Origin: Capniomyces stellatus
Lineage: Eukaryota; Kickxellomycota; Harpellomycetes; Harpellales; Legeriomycetaceae
DNA length: 64,000 bases
Reading direction: 5' to 3'
Assembly: GCA_001661515.1 (NCBI GenBank)
Contig: LUVW01000013.1
Location: forward strand, 10,024-74,023
In this document: positions 9,738 to 20,122 of the stretch, piece by piece
Position numbering within the stretch: position 1 is the first letter of the stretch
Layout: each line of letters opens with the position of its first letter
The notes under the pieces: generated by a model
Database searches by the model: none
What the model was told of the DNA's origin: nothing
The model's input: only the letters and a program-made list of their open reading frames with translations
Made by a program: the position numbers and the translations under genes

Positions 9738-11274
9738 TCAAAATATCTATCTTGTATAAATACACATTAAATATGAATGTTTATTTTGTAGCAGCACGCT
9801 TTATTTTACTTTATTTTATTTTTGATAATCCTTTTAAAATAATTTATAAACGACAAGTCAGCTAGCATTGAATACAAGGGTACTTTGTTAAGATTGCGTT
9901 GTTAAGTTGGTATTTATTAAGTTGGTATTTGTTAAGATGGCATTTGTTAAGATAGTATCTTACAGAACTATTTTGAGGACAAGTTAATAGCTTGAGCATT
10001 GAATAAATTGTACGTCTTTGAAATTGGAATAACATATCTATTATGAATCATGAGACAGTACTGGCTTGATGTAGCAGCGTTAGTTGATATTTGGTGCTTC
10101 TTTAGTGTTTTTAAAACACTATTCATTTTTCACTTTTACTTTTATTTTTTGAGTTTGATTTTTTTTAGTATAGAAAAGAGTGGATTGTTTTGTCAGTCCC
10201 CAAACTAAGAACATGGTAATTATTGAATAAAAACATGACAGAATCATGCCTTTAATGTTACCAATGTTCAACTCTAATTAGGAACAGCTACTGAACCCTA
10301 TTCTTGACCTTCAAGTGAATAAAAGACAAAGAATTGGTATGGAAAGTCTGCATAAAACATGCAAACCCCAAGGCGGACCCAACAGCCAAGAGAGCAGCTG
10401 TTAAACTGCCCTCAAAGTGGTTATTATCCCAAAGACGTAACGAACCAATTTTCAAAAAAACACCAAGGTCCTTTACGAATTCGAAAATTCGAAAAAACCA
10501 AAATGTCTAAAAACTCACTGTAACTAGAATGGGAGTGTTAAATAGGTTGGAAGGTTGTTTTCAATTAAAAATCAAAGTGTTAAAAAAAGCGAATATTTCT
10601 AAACGCTTCAAAATTCCACAAAAAAAATTAAAAGAAACCCCCCTTCCAAAATATATACCCAAAATAATTATTTTCGAGGCTTAGGTCCTGACTTGGCTTT
10701 GGGGAATAAATAGAATTTTAAAGAAGACAAAGACAAATCTGGATAATTTCAATCGGAAAAAAGGATCAAAACAAATACCCACTATTGCAGTCAATAATCT
10801 CCAATAGTTTTTATCGAGATTTGTCTACGATTTTGGTATTTAAACTAATTAATTTTGTGCTGAGGTTATGGGTAAACATTATCAGTTATAGCCAATAATC
10901 AGTTGCAAGCTAGTAAAATTTGGCAGTTTAGCATAAACTCACAAAGCCAATGATCGTAAGCTATAAATACTTTTTGAATGAATAAAAAATGCTTTCGGCA
11001 TCTCAAAAGCTCCGAAATCACCGATTTACTACAACAGCCATGTATGTTTAAATATGACAAGGCCAAGTTCATAAGCAATGTATAATAGATACGAATAATA
11101 ATAAGCCTAAATTAAACCAAGTTGATGATTCCATAAACCAAACAACAGCAAACACGGGAAGGAAGGGTGAGTAAATATGATAAACTTTGAGAAAGGCAGA
11201 GACAAAATGTGAAAAATTGGTGAACAAAATAAAAGGAGAAGCAGAAAGCAGAAAGCAGAAAGAAATTGGAATTA
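9738..11274. other. Intergenic region, nothing coding recognised
   Basis: AT-rich. A short direct repeat lies near its left end (9895-9958), and the right end leads into the large GGAATT array. No exon-like segment with family motifs was found on either strand. Confidence 0.55.
9895..9958 (+). repeat. Imperfect 15-bp tandem repeat, about four copies
   Basis: About four units related to GTTAAGTTGGTATTT follow one another, with later copies diverged (GTTAAGATGGCATTT, GTTAAGATAGTATCT). They lie about 160 bases after the stop codon of the small secreted protein. Confidence 0.7.
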
Positions 11275-11857
11275 GAATTGGAATTGGAATTGGAATTGGA
11301 ATTGGAATTGGAATTGGAATTGGAATTGGAATTGGAATTGGAATTGGAATTGGAATTGGAATTGGAATTGGAATTGGAATTGGAATTGGAATTGGAATTG
11401 GAATTGGAATTGGAATTGGAATTGGAATTGGAATTGGAATTGGAATTGGAATTGGAATTGGAATTGGAATTGGAATTGGAATTGGAATTGGAATTGGAAT
11501 TGGAATTGGAATTGGAATTGGAATTGGAATTGGAATTGGAATTGGAATTGGAATTGGAATTGGAATTGGAATTGGAATTGGAATTGGAATTGGAATTGGA
11601 ATTGGAATTGGAATTGGAATTGGAATTGGAATTGGAATTGGAATTGGAATTGGAATTGGAATTGGAATTGGAATTGGAATTGGAATTGGAATTGGAATTG
11701 GAATTGGAATTGGAATTGGAATTGGAATTGGAATTGGAATTGGAATTGGAATTGGAATTGGAATTGGAATTGGAATTGGAATTGGAATTGGAATTGGAAT
11801 TGGAATTGGAATTGGAATTGGAATTGGAATTGGAATTGGAATTGGAATTGGAATTGG
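11275..11857 (+). repeat. Hexanucleotide array, 97 perfect copies of GAATTG
   Basis: 583 bases of uninterrupted GAATTG units (97 copies plus one base) with no substitution. An imperfect unit precedes it at about 11262-11274. No stop codon arises in any of the six frames, so the array creates dipeptide-repeat open frames (Gly-Ile, Glu-Leu, Asn-Trp; Asn-Ser, Ile-Pro, Phe-Gln), none of which has gene-like flanks. It lies downstream of the cwh43-type gene, about 320 bases past its stop codon. Confidence 0.97.
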
Positions 11858-12177
11858 CGCAAAGTTCAGAAAACTTAAAAAGTAGGCGGGCACTCTTTAA
11901 ACTAGTTTGGGTTTGCTTTACTTTGTAGCAGCAGCAAGTATACTCAAAGTGGGCCTCATAAAAATTGTAAATCAATCATACCAATAGCCTACTTTTTTAT
12001 TATCAATATTAAAATTAAAGCCGCTTTTGATGCTATGTACTTTTTTCTTTTTAGAGTGTATGAATTTTATATTGGTAACTGTAAAACGTAAAATAAACAA
12101 AAATAAACTGCCTAGAAAAATTGAGTGAGGAAATAAGAAAACAAAGATGGAAAAAAGAAAAATGAGAGCTTAAAGCA

Positions 12178-14316
12178 CTAGTCGTAGTATCTTGGCTCGT
12201 TGAAAACGTGGTAAAAGTGACCACGTACGCCGGCCCCTCTGAAAATCTTGGGGAAGTGATAGTTGGCGGGGTAGTGGCTTTCCTCGACGCGGTTGTAGCT
12301 AGGCTTAAAATCAGTAATACTCTCGCCAGGCTCAGGAACAACAAACTTGGCAGCTTGGATTTCAGTGTCTGTAATTGTACCGCGAGAAATACGGGCGTAT
12401 GAAACACGCTTCAATCCGCGGTAGGCTATGTACTGGCACCATCTATCAGAGTCGGTTGGGTCAACATCGTTAATTTGGCCACCATCGATGAGCAAATTAT
12501 AAATCTCGCCCAAAGGCTTCGTTACGACATAACCGGTGAAGATGATTGGGTTGGAAGATGCCTTGATTAGTCGGGCAAGTTCTGTTGTCTGCAGCTGGCG
12601 ATCAAGCAGATTCTCCTCCTGGCCGTTGTGGGAAATTACCACGTCGACATCTCGGCCATAGACGTCCAATGTTGCGTAGATTGCACAGGCAAGCTCGCCC
12701 TGTGGCGAGGGAAGCAGGTGGTGGGAAGACTTTTTGATTGGGAATTTAGACAACATAGCACAGCCCCAAGTGTGCTTGCGCGGAGAAGGTCCATAATCCA
12801 CATAATAGTGGAGCTTCTCTGCTACCTTTTGAGTCCAGTCACGGTTGCCCATAATGATGCGTTCGGTATCAGACTCCAAAAATCCCATAACGTCGGCTTG
12901 GAGGTCGCGGACAGCCTCGAGGATTTTTTGCTCTGCAGACCACATATCGTTGTCAATGTCAAAGTGAATGGTCCAAATCGCTGATGTAATGAGCCTTTCT
13001 TTGGGGAAATGGCCCTTTGGTGTTTGAGCCGATGATGGGATTCTCCAAAACATTACTAGCCAGCCGACTAGCGTCAAAATCCACATCAAACCACGCGACT
13101 TTCCACGCTCAGCCTTTGCATCGGTATCGCTGGTAGAAAGCTGCTTCAGTGGTCCTATAGTTGTCTTTTCCAAAACCAAACGCGATCCCCGAACCCCAAC
13201 CAAAAGAAGCCACATCATAGCAAGCATAACAACCCAGGTACGCTCTCTAAGAATTGGACCCCCTGGAACAAACTCGTATGCAACAGTCCAAACACTCGCT
13301 AGAACCAACACATTGTATATCATAAACCCTGCACACAGAGTTTTTCCTGGAGGACAGCGAGCAACAAGCTTCAAAATTGCAGGCGTAATCGATCCAAGGT
13401 AAATCGCCAATACAAGCCCTGCAATAAACGCTCCCCAGCCGGAAACAAACGTTATTATTGTCGCGCAAAGGGCTGCCAACGCCCACCACAGGATCCCCGT
13501 TGTCAAGTCCACTCTGCTCCCAATAGAAAATCCAACAACTAAAGCTGTGACCACCAACCCGCCCCATGGAACGGGCTCTGGTCCCGAGTGTGGAAACCCA
13601 GTCCAAGTCCATCTTCCCAAAATCGAGGAATCAGAGTAAAACGAATGCAAAGCAAATATCCAACTTCCAAATCCTGCTGCTCCACTTAGCCAATCTCTGG
13701 ACACTCGTGTCTGCTTTGCCGCCAATGAGCCTTCCTTGTCCTTATTATCGGTGTCAAACGCGGGTTTTTTAGACTCTCTGATCCAAATAACTACCACTGA
13801 AGCAGTAGCCAAAGCCAGACCAACCTTATTCCATCCCCCATTTTGATCATTCATCACCGGCCACAAAGGGTTATTAGTGTACGACATCATCCGAACCACC
13901 AAGCTAAGAATGAGCCCTGACTCAATTGCATTTATATCCCGCCCTAAACGACCCTTGGTTGCATATCCATCCTCGTAAAGAAGCGATCCCAACCACAGGG
14001 CTGAGAATCCGTACGAAACACCAACAATCAGAAACCTCACTGTAGGATCCGAGTACAAAAAGGCGATTAGATTAATTAACAAAAAAGATGTTGTGAAACC
14101 CCTCTTGTTTCTTAAAAAGTTTCTGACCGCCCGAATACCTAAAAAGGCTGGAAACAAATCTGCCAACAAAAGAACCTCGTACCCACTAAGTCCCATATCC
14201 CATAGCGGGAAATACCAAACACAAACCCCAAATGATGTAAAGGCTGTCCAAAAGATGAAGGAAATGTATGTGTCTGCTGCCAAATACAGCGCATTTAAAT
14301 TGGCTCCTCCTGCCAT
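12178..14316 (-). CDS. cwh43: CWH43-C/PGAP2-interacting-protein homologue (GPI lipid remodelling)
   Basis: 712 residues, single exon. Cwh43 acts in the ER-Golgi and replaces the GPI-anchor lipid with ceramide in yeast. About the first 400 residues are a multi-spanning membrane region with roughly a dozen hydrophobic segments. The C-terminal third is an endonuclease/exonuclease/phosphatase-like (EEP) domain with the family hallmarks GFLESDTERIIMGNRDW, SHNGQEEN, IIFTGYVV, DRWCQYIAYRGL and ITDTEIQAAKF. The N-terminal Frag1/PGAP2 domain of budding yeast Cwh43 (953 residues) is absent, so this is the unfused form, like human PGAP2IP (699 residues). The segment IWTIHFDID has Thr where many EEP proteins have Asn. 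A separate PGAP2-type partner gene is expected elsewhere in the genome. Confidence 0.95.
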   Translation of the reverse strand: MAGGANLNALYLAADTYISFIFWTAFTSFGVCVWYFPLWDMGLSGYEVLLLADLFPAFLGIRAVRNFLRNKRGFTTSFLLINLIAFLYSDPTVRFLIVGVSYGFSALWLGSLLYEDGYATKGRLGRDINAIESGLILSLVVRMMSYTNNPLWPVMNDQNGGWNKVGLALATASVVVIWIRESKKPAFDTDNKDKEGSLAAKQTRVSRDWLSGAAGFGSWIFALHSFYSDSSILGRWTWTGFPHSGPEPVPWGGLVVTALVVGFSIGSRVDLTTGILWWALAALCATIITFVSGWGAFIAGLVLAIYLGSITPAILKLVARCPPGKTLCAGFMIYNVLVLASVWTVAYEFVPGGPILRERTWVVMLAMMWLLLVGVRGSRLVLEKTTIGPLKQLSTSDTDAKAERGKSRGLMWILTLVGWLVMFWRIPSSAQTPKGHFPKERLITSAIWTIHFDIDNDMWSAEQKILEAVRDLQADVMGFLESDTERIIMGNRDWTQKVAEKLHYYVDYGPSPRKHTWGCAMLSKFPIKKSSHHLLPSPQGELACAIYATLDVYGRDVDVVISHNGQEENLLDRQLQTTELARLIKASSNPIIFTGYVVTKPLGEIYNLLIDGGQINDVDPTDSDRWCQYIAYRGLKRVSYARISRGTITDTEIQAAKFVVPEPGESITDFKPSYNRVEESHYPANYHFPKIFRGAGVRGHFYHVFNEPRYYD

Positions 14317-16938
14317 CTTGCTTATTTTATCTGGTTTTATTTGACTCTATACTACTAGAACAGCTCTGCGACCGGGACTTGACTGTTCAATGCTTTAGTT
14401 TTAGTGTCTAGTTGTTATTAGATATAAATATTAAAGTAAAGCTCAAACTCAAACTCTACTTTATTTCTTTCTCGTTACTCTTTTAATCATTTACTCTCGA
14501 TTTAAATACCCTTGTTTCCCTTTTATTGCTATTATTGTCTTTCAAACTTTTTTTTTCTTTTTCCCTGCTTTATTTGCTTCATTTGCTTCATTTGTTATTG
14601 TAACTATCTATTTACCTGGATTAGATTGGGCGTTTTAATAATTTATAGGTTATTTGAATCTCTTTTTTCCTTTTTTTTCTTTTTAGTACAAGTATTTTGA
14701 TTTTCCACAATTGACCTTTTTTGTTGGTTGCTTTTTTTCTTTTTTATCCAAACTGTGTTACCAACAATCTTTTTATTCATCGTTTTCTTTTTATTACAAG
14801 ATTAAACGCTGCTACTTTTATCTAAACAATCAATGGATTTTATACGTATTCAACCAAGTCAAGTCTCGCTATTTGAATTTATTTCACTTTATTGAATAAA
14901 ATTTTTTTTTTTTTTATTGAAATTTATTAATATTAATGAAATATTTTTTAATCGAGCTGCCATTATTTTTTTAATGAGACTTGGTCGATTCAGTTGTTTG
15001 AAAGCGAAAAATCAAACGATTGACCGCCGTCGAATATAATGTTAACCAGCCGAAATAATATACAAACTATACAGCCGTCGTACGCTGTGTACTTTGTTTT
15101 GTGTTGCTGTTATATAATATTTAATGCACGAGTTCTTTTATTTTGCTATAAGCATATGACTCAAGCCAAAAGCAAACCAACAGAACAACTTTGCACTCGA
15201 CAATCCCACAAAAGAAAAATGGTATTGTATCTTTATGTTACCTTTGAAATCAGTCAGTATACCGGCCAATAGTAAAGATATTATATCTACCAGTATATAT
15301 GTATTTGACAAGTGGTTGAGTCAACAGTGGACTAATATCGGCCAGGACCGATAATAATAGCAGCAAAGCAACACCTACCAGTGTATAAATACGAAAACAA
15401 AACATACAAATACTATTTGGACAATTGGGAGCAATACCATTGATTTTGAAGTAAGTGGTGTTGGACTGTGCAAGAGTAAACCAAACCAAAACACTCGAGT
15501 CCAAAATCCAAAAGCACTACAAGTAAATATCAGCTAATTAACAATATTGTTTGGCCAAATTATAAAAGCAAGTAGATAAAACTTGACATTTTGTGTCCAA
15601 TAAACAATTAAGCAAGGTTGGCTTGTCAAAAGCTAAACTCAGGCCAAAACTAGTTTCTCCATTACAGTTTGTCTAGGAGATAAAGCGTGTGAACAAGATG
15701 TCTAAAATTTGCGACATAACTGTCTGTTTCGGTGCCTTTTGGTCAATGTTCGTTTTCAAGAAACTTTTCCCAGCTATTCTGCGTTTCAATACTTTTGAGT
15801 TTTTAGTCATTCTGACAAGTGAATTGAGGATTCCTGTGTCTTTTTTTTCGTTACATGTTTGATAATTTAAACTAAAAATATAGAACGTGAAATTTGAAAA
15901 ATGAATAATGAATAATGAAAACCCCAATTAAACTGATTATTGTTTTTTTACTTTCAAATGCTAAATTGAATGCAAAAACTGAATAGATCTTGAATAGCAA
16001 CACGAGCGTAAACATGAAACAGATAACAAGGCTTGGTAAATCACAAGTTGGTAATGCCAAAAATAAAGGCTCGACTGCAGTTAAAGCACATCGAGTCGCC
16101 AGTTGAGGCTATTTAGTAGAAAAGGGGGGGGGGGGATAAAAAAAGAGAAAAAAAAGATTGATTTACAATCTTGTTAAAGTGGCTCATCTATTTTAGTAGT
16201 AGAGCCGGGCTTTTGGGCAGCCATCAAATCAAGTCTAGGGCGGAAACTTAGCCATACCTTATATTTTAGTTTGCAAAGTCTCAGAATAAAATAATTCCGA
16301 AAGTTGGATATCCAAGCTCAGGTCACATTTATTAAAAAATACTCTTTAATTAGATTAATTTACAACTACAGTTGGCCAAATTAAACCCCAAAAAGACTCG
16401 TATTTATAAATTACTATTTATTTTTTTGTGATATTCAAATTGCAATATAAGCTAATTCTAGGTGTTTGTTGCTTTTGCTGTTTTGCTTTGCTTTTTGCCT
16501 CCACAATAAATTAAAAACAGTATTAAAACGTCACGTTGGAATTACTATATTATTAGTTTTTATATACCAAAGTTAAGCTTGCTTTTATACAAGTAAATAC
16601 TCTTTGATAGCAGTAATAGAAAGAAAAACAAAAAGAAACTCGTTTGTCAACGAAATCAACTTTTTTTTTATCACCGATTGGCATTTTTCTTAAAAAAAAT
16701 TTATAAATGTGTTTTTAGATAAACCAATTTGCTAAACATTTGTGCTCTAATTTAGCCTTTGACAATTGCAAAGTAAACAAGTAAAGTGGAACACTGGCTC
16801 AGGGAATACAATAGGTGTAGCAGCATATATTAGTACTATTGTGGCAGTAAAGATAATAAGCGAGAGACCAGCAGAAATCACAACAGCAGAGCACTACTAA
16901 ACGCCAACAAGTAAAAGACAAGAGTAGCGTAATTTCAA
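14317..16938. other. Divergent intergenic region between cwh43-type and ABC transporter genes
   Basis: 2.6 kb of AT-rich sequence holding both divergent promoters. It includes long T tracts (around 14908-14922) and an uninterrupted G run near 16123-16135. Open frames here are short, low-complexity Phe/Tyr/Leu strings produced by T-rich DNA. No RNA gene was seen. Confidence 0.55.
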
Positions 16939-19650
16939 ATGAATGCTATAAAAAAAAAGAATGGGCTAGCAAGCTCCAATACCTTTATGGTGGCCGCAGC
17001 AGGAGTTAGTGGTGTTTTATTTGCAGTAAACTATATCCAACACAAAAAGACCTCAGAGAAAGTAAAGAGGAGCCTGAGCATTTCAGATAGAACTTTGTCT
17101 ACAACAAGTTTCCGAAGCTTCAGACAGTTCCAGACAGGGGGGAATAACGGGTTTAGTGAAGTTGAAGAAAAGTATGAAGCAGATTCGGTGTACTTTCTTG
17201 AACTACCAGCAACAGATTCAGAGGAGGTTGGGATAAAACACAGCAAAAGAGGGGATAAAAATAAGGATAAAGAGCTGGCTGCCAATGAGAAAAAGCTTTT
17301 GATGGGCAGACAGGAAAATGAACAGTTGAAAAACGGAAAAGGCAAAAGGAAGCCCGGCAGCGTTGATAGAACCTTTCTTCTTCAGCTGAGGGCTATTTTC
17401 CGAATTTTGATGCCATCGCTAAGAAGCAAAGAGATGCTAATAATATGTCTGCACACTTTTTTTTTGATATTGAGGACATGGATTTCGGTGGTGATTGCGG
17501 AGCTAGATGGCCGGATTGTTAGATACTTGGTCCAGGGCAAAGGCAAGCGCTTTTTAGGGGGGTTGCTGTCATGGTTTGCACTAGCAATCCCAGCAACCTA
17601 CACCAACAGCATGATCAGGTATCTGGAGTCGAAGCTTTCAATAGCGTTCAGGACAAGGCTTTTCAAGTATGTAAACAGGCTGTATCTGAGCGATAGGTTG
17701 ACATACTACAAACTACTCAACCTGAGCAGTGAAATTAAAAATCCAGACCAATACATCACTGCAGACATCACAAGGTTCTGCTCGTCGCTGGCAATGTTCT
17801 TTTCAAACATTGGCAAGCCAGTACTGGACATGGTCATTTTCCATGTGCAGCTGATCCGTAGCTTGGGGGGAGCGGGGGCAGGAGCGATGCTTGGATTTTA
17901 CTTTGCGTCGGTGTTTGTGCTGAAGAAGGTGACGCCGTCGTTTGGAAAGCTGATAGCAAAACAAACCGTGCTTGAGGGTGAGTTTAGGGCAGCGCACTCG
18001 AGGATCATCACCAATGCTGAAGAAATAGGATTCTACAAGGGTCAGGATCGCGAAAAGGAGAATATAGAGTCTACATTAGGCGAGCTGATTGACCACAACA
18101 AAAAGATAGTGTGGCTTAGATTTGGGCATGTGATTGCAGAGGACATGGTTGTAAAGTACATATGGTCGGCCTATGGGTATCTACTGTGTGCACTGCCGTA
18201 CATAAACGACAGATTTGGGGACGGTGGGTCAGCAGCAAGCGCCAAGCGTATGCAAACGTTCGTTACCAACAAAAGAATCATGCTGAGCATATCAGAGGCC
18301 GGAGGAAGGTTGATGTACTCTGCTAGACAGGTTATGGAGCTGTCGGGGTACACTGAACGAGTATACAAGCTATTGCAAACGCTCTTCTCGTTGAGAATCG
18401 ACTACTACGGAGACTCGAACAAACCAGAGGGACTAGCAATGACACCAGGTAGTGACCTGGCGTTGGCGGGAACGCGAGGAGTGGTATACGAAGACTATGA
18501 CGGAATCAAGCTTACGCAAGTTCCAATAGTAGCGCCTAACACCGACCCGCACAAGCCTGGGGACATACTTGTACAACCACTAGTTTGGCACGTTAAGCAG
18601 GGAGAACATTGGTTTGTTAAGGGGCCTGGGGGTGTTGGCAAGACATCGTTGCTGAGGGTGATCAGCGGGCTGTGGCCAGTTTACTCTGGAATTTTGGAGA
18701 AGCCAAGCCAGGAAGAGATTATGTACATTCCAAACAGAGCATATCTGTGCATAGGCACATTGAGAGACCAGATAATCTACCCACATAGCGTCAAGGAGAT
18801 GGAGGAGAACGGATGCACAGACGAGAACCTGCTTGAAATTCTGGACGTGGTGAGCTTGGACTACTTGCCAGCGAGAGAAGGGGGGCTGAATGCAACGAAA
18901 GAGTGGAAAGATGTTCTAAGCGGCGGAGAAAGACAGAGAATCTGCATGGCAAGGATGCTGTACCACCAGCCGCTGTTTGCCATACTTGACGAGTGTACAA
19001 GCGCAGTTAGCGGTGACACTGAGGGCAAGATGTACGAGTATGCAAAATCGATTGGGATTACACTGGTTACAATTTCGCACAGACCAGCACTGGCAAACTA
19101 CCACGACTATGTGCTGCGGCTAGGCGATGTCTATGCATCATCAACGCCGTCTTTGGGTGTTAACGCAGGCCTTGACGCGATTAGCGGTTTGTCAAGGCAG
19201 GCTGGGGAGAAGGGGGAGGCAGGATTTTCTGGGCCTGCGTGGTCTGATGCAGAGCTGGTAGCTCTGGATGAAGATGTTGAGGGCGAGTCGAGCATCCATA
19301 GCTTGGGTGTGAACAATGCAGGCTATCTACAGACACAAGGTCAGAAACAGCCAGTGCAACCCAGCGTTGCAAGTAACGGGGTGGCATGGCAAACAGCGCG
19401 ACTCAACAACACTGAGCCACATAGCAGCAGCAATGGCGGTGGAGACGACAGCAAGAATGGCAGCGATAGCAGTAATGTAAGCGCAAACAAAAAGGTGCTG
19501 CAAACAGAGGTTGACCGACTGCAAAGCGTGCTTTCTGAACGACGGGAGTTGTACACGCAATGGACACAAAAACTGCTTGATATCAAAAACCAACTGTACC
19601 ACGTCGAGCTGGATCCACCTGTTTATGAGGCTACTTTTAAGAGCGATTAA
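16939..19650 (+). CDS. Peroxisomal ABC half-transporter (ABCD family, Pxa1/Pxa2 type)
   Basis: 903 residues, single exon, near the size of yeast Pxa1 (870) and Pxa2 (853). These half-transporters pair in the peroxisome membrane and import long-chain acyl-CoA for beta-oxidation. Residues about 150-430 form the transmembrane domain, with the ABCD loop NAEEIGFYKG at 359-368. The nucleotide-binding domain has Walker A GPGGVGKTS at 562-570, signature LSGGERQR from 660, and Walker B FAILDECTSAVS from 680. All ATPase residues are present; the Walker A Lys is followed by Thr where the family usually has Ser. A long linker follows, and the last 50 residues look like a coiled coil (QTEVDRLQSVLSERREL). 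I cannot tell whether it is the Pxa1 or the Pxa2 subunit. PEX16 in the same window is a second peroxisome gene, about 40 kb away. Confidence 0.95.
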   Translation: MNAIKKKNGLASSNTFMVAAAGVSGVLFAVNYIQHKKTSEKVKRSLSISDRTLSTTSFRSFRQFQTGGNNGFSEVEEKYEADSVYFLELPATDSEEVGIKHSKRGDKNKDKELAANEKKLLMGRQENEQLKNGKGKRKPGSVDRTFLLQLRAIFRILMPSLRSKEMLIICLHTFFLILRTWISVVIAELDGRIVRYLVQGKGKRFLGGLLSWFALAIPATYTNSMIRYLESKLSIAFRTRLFKYVNRLYLSDRLTYYKLLNLSSEIKNPDQYITADITRFCSSLAMFFSNIGKPVLDMVIFHVQLIRSLGGAGAGAMLGFYFASVFVLKKVTPSFGKLIAKQTVLEGEFRAAHSRIITNAEEIGFYKGQDREKENIESTLGELIDHNKKIVWLRFGHVIAEDMVVKYIWSAYGYLLCALPYINDRFGDGGSAASAKRMQTFVTNKRIMLSISEAGGRLMYSARQVMELSGYTERVYKLLQTLFSLRIDYYGDSNKPEGLAMTPGSDLALAGTRGVVYEDYDGIKLTQVPIVAPNTDPHKPGDILVQPLVWHVKQGEHWFVKGPGGVGKTSLLRVISGLWPVYSGILEKPSQEEIMYIPNRAYLCIGTLRDQIIYPHSVKEMEENGCTDENLLEILDVVSLDYLPAREGGLNATKEWKDVLSGGERQRICMARMLYHQPLFAILDECTSAVSGDTEGKMYEYAKSIGITLVTISHRPALANYHDYVLRLGDVYASSTPSLGVNAGLDAISGLSRQAGEKGEAGFSGPAWSDAELVALDEDVEGESSIHSLGVNNAGYLQTQGQKQPVQPSVASNGVAWQTARLNNTEPHSSSNGGGDDSKNGSDSSNVSANKKVLQTEVDRLQSVLSERRELYTQWTQKLLDIKNQLYHVELDPPVYEATFKSD

Positions 19651-20122
19651 CTCGATTTATTATTATTATTCTTCTTATTCTTATTCTTATTCCTATTATT
19701 CTTTTATCTTTTCCTTATTTTTCTGGCTTTAAATGTTGGACAAGATGTGTTCTATTATGGATCTTGAACTTTGAACTTTAAAAAAGGCAAAAGAACGTTG
19801 GCTTTTTGGATTTGTATTACTATCCCAACGCTTAATCGATATTTGGCTTGTTTTTTCAATAGTTTTTTTTTTTTTTAGTATTTATTGTTTAGTATCTAGT
19901 ATTTAGTGTTTATTTCACGCACAACTTGAATTACAATGCAAAAGACGGGTATAAATCAATCATATATTGTTGATGTAAAAGTTTCAGCAAATTCAGCAAA
20001 ACTAGAACAAAAAGAAGAAAAAAATTAGATGACAGTTGTTGGATAAAAACAATTGGTAAAAACAAAATAGTTGATTGGACACTGCCAACAGCAAATGTGA
20101 GGCCTTGGTGGAGTTTCGGGCT
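19651..20122. other. Convergent 3' intergenic region
   Basis: Short gap between the ends of two converging genes. Contains ATTCTT-type pyrimidine repeats at about 19665-19710 and T/A tracts compatible with polyadenylation. No coding signal. Confidence 0.6.

Noticed and set aside
11069..11975. Six overlapping open frames of about 200-290 codons of dipeptide repeats
   Set aside because: All are translations of the GGAATT hexamer array in different frames; the flanks have no signal peptide, domain or splice logic.
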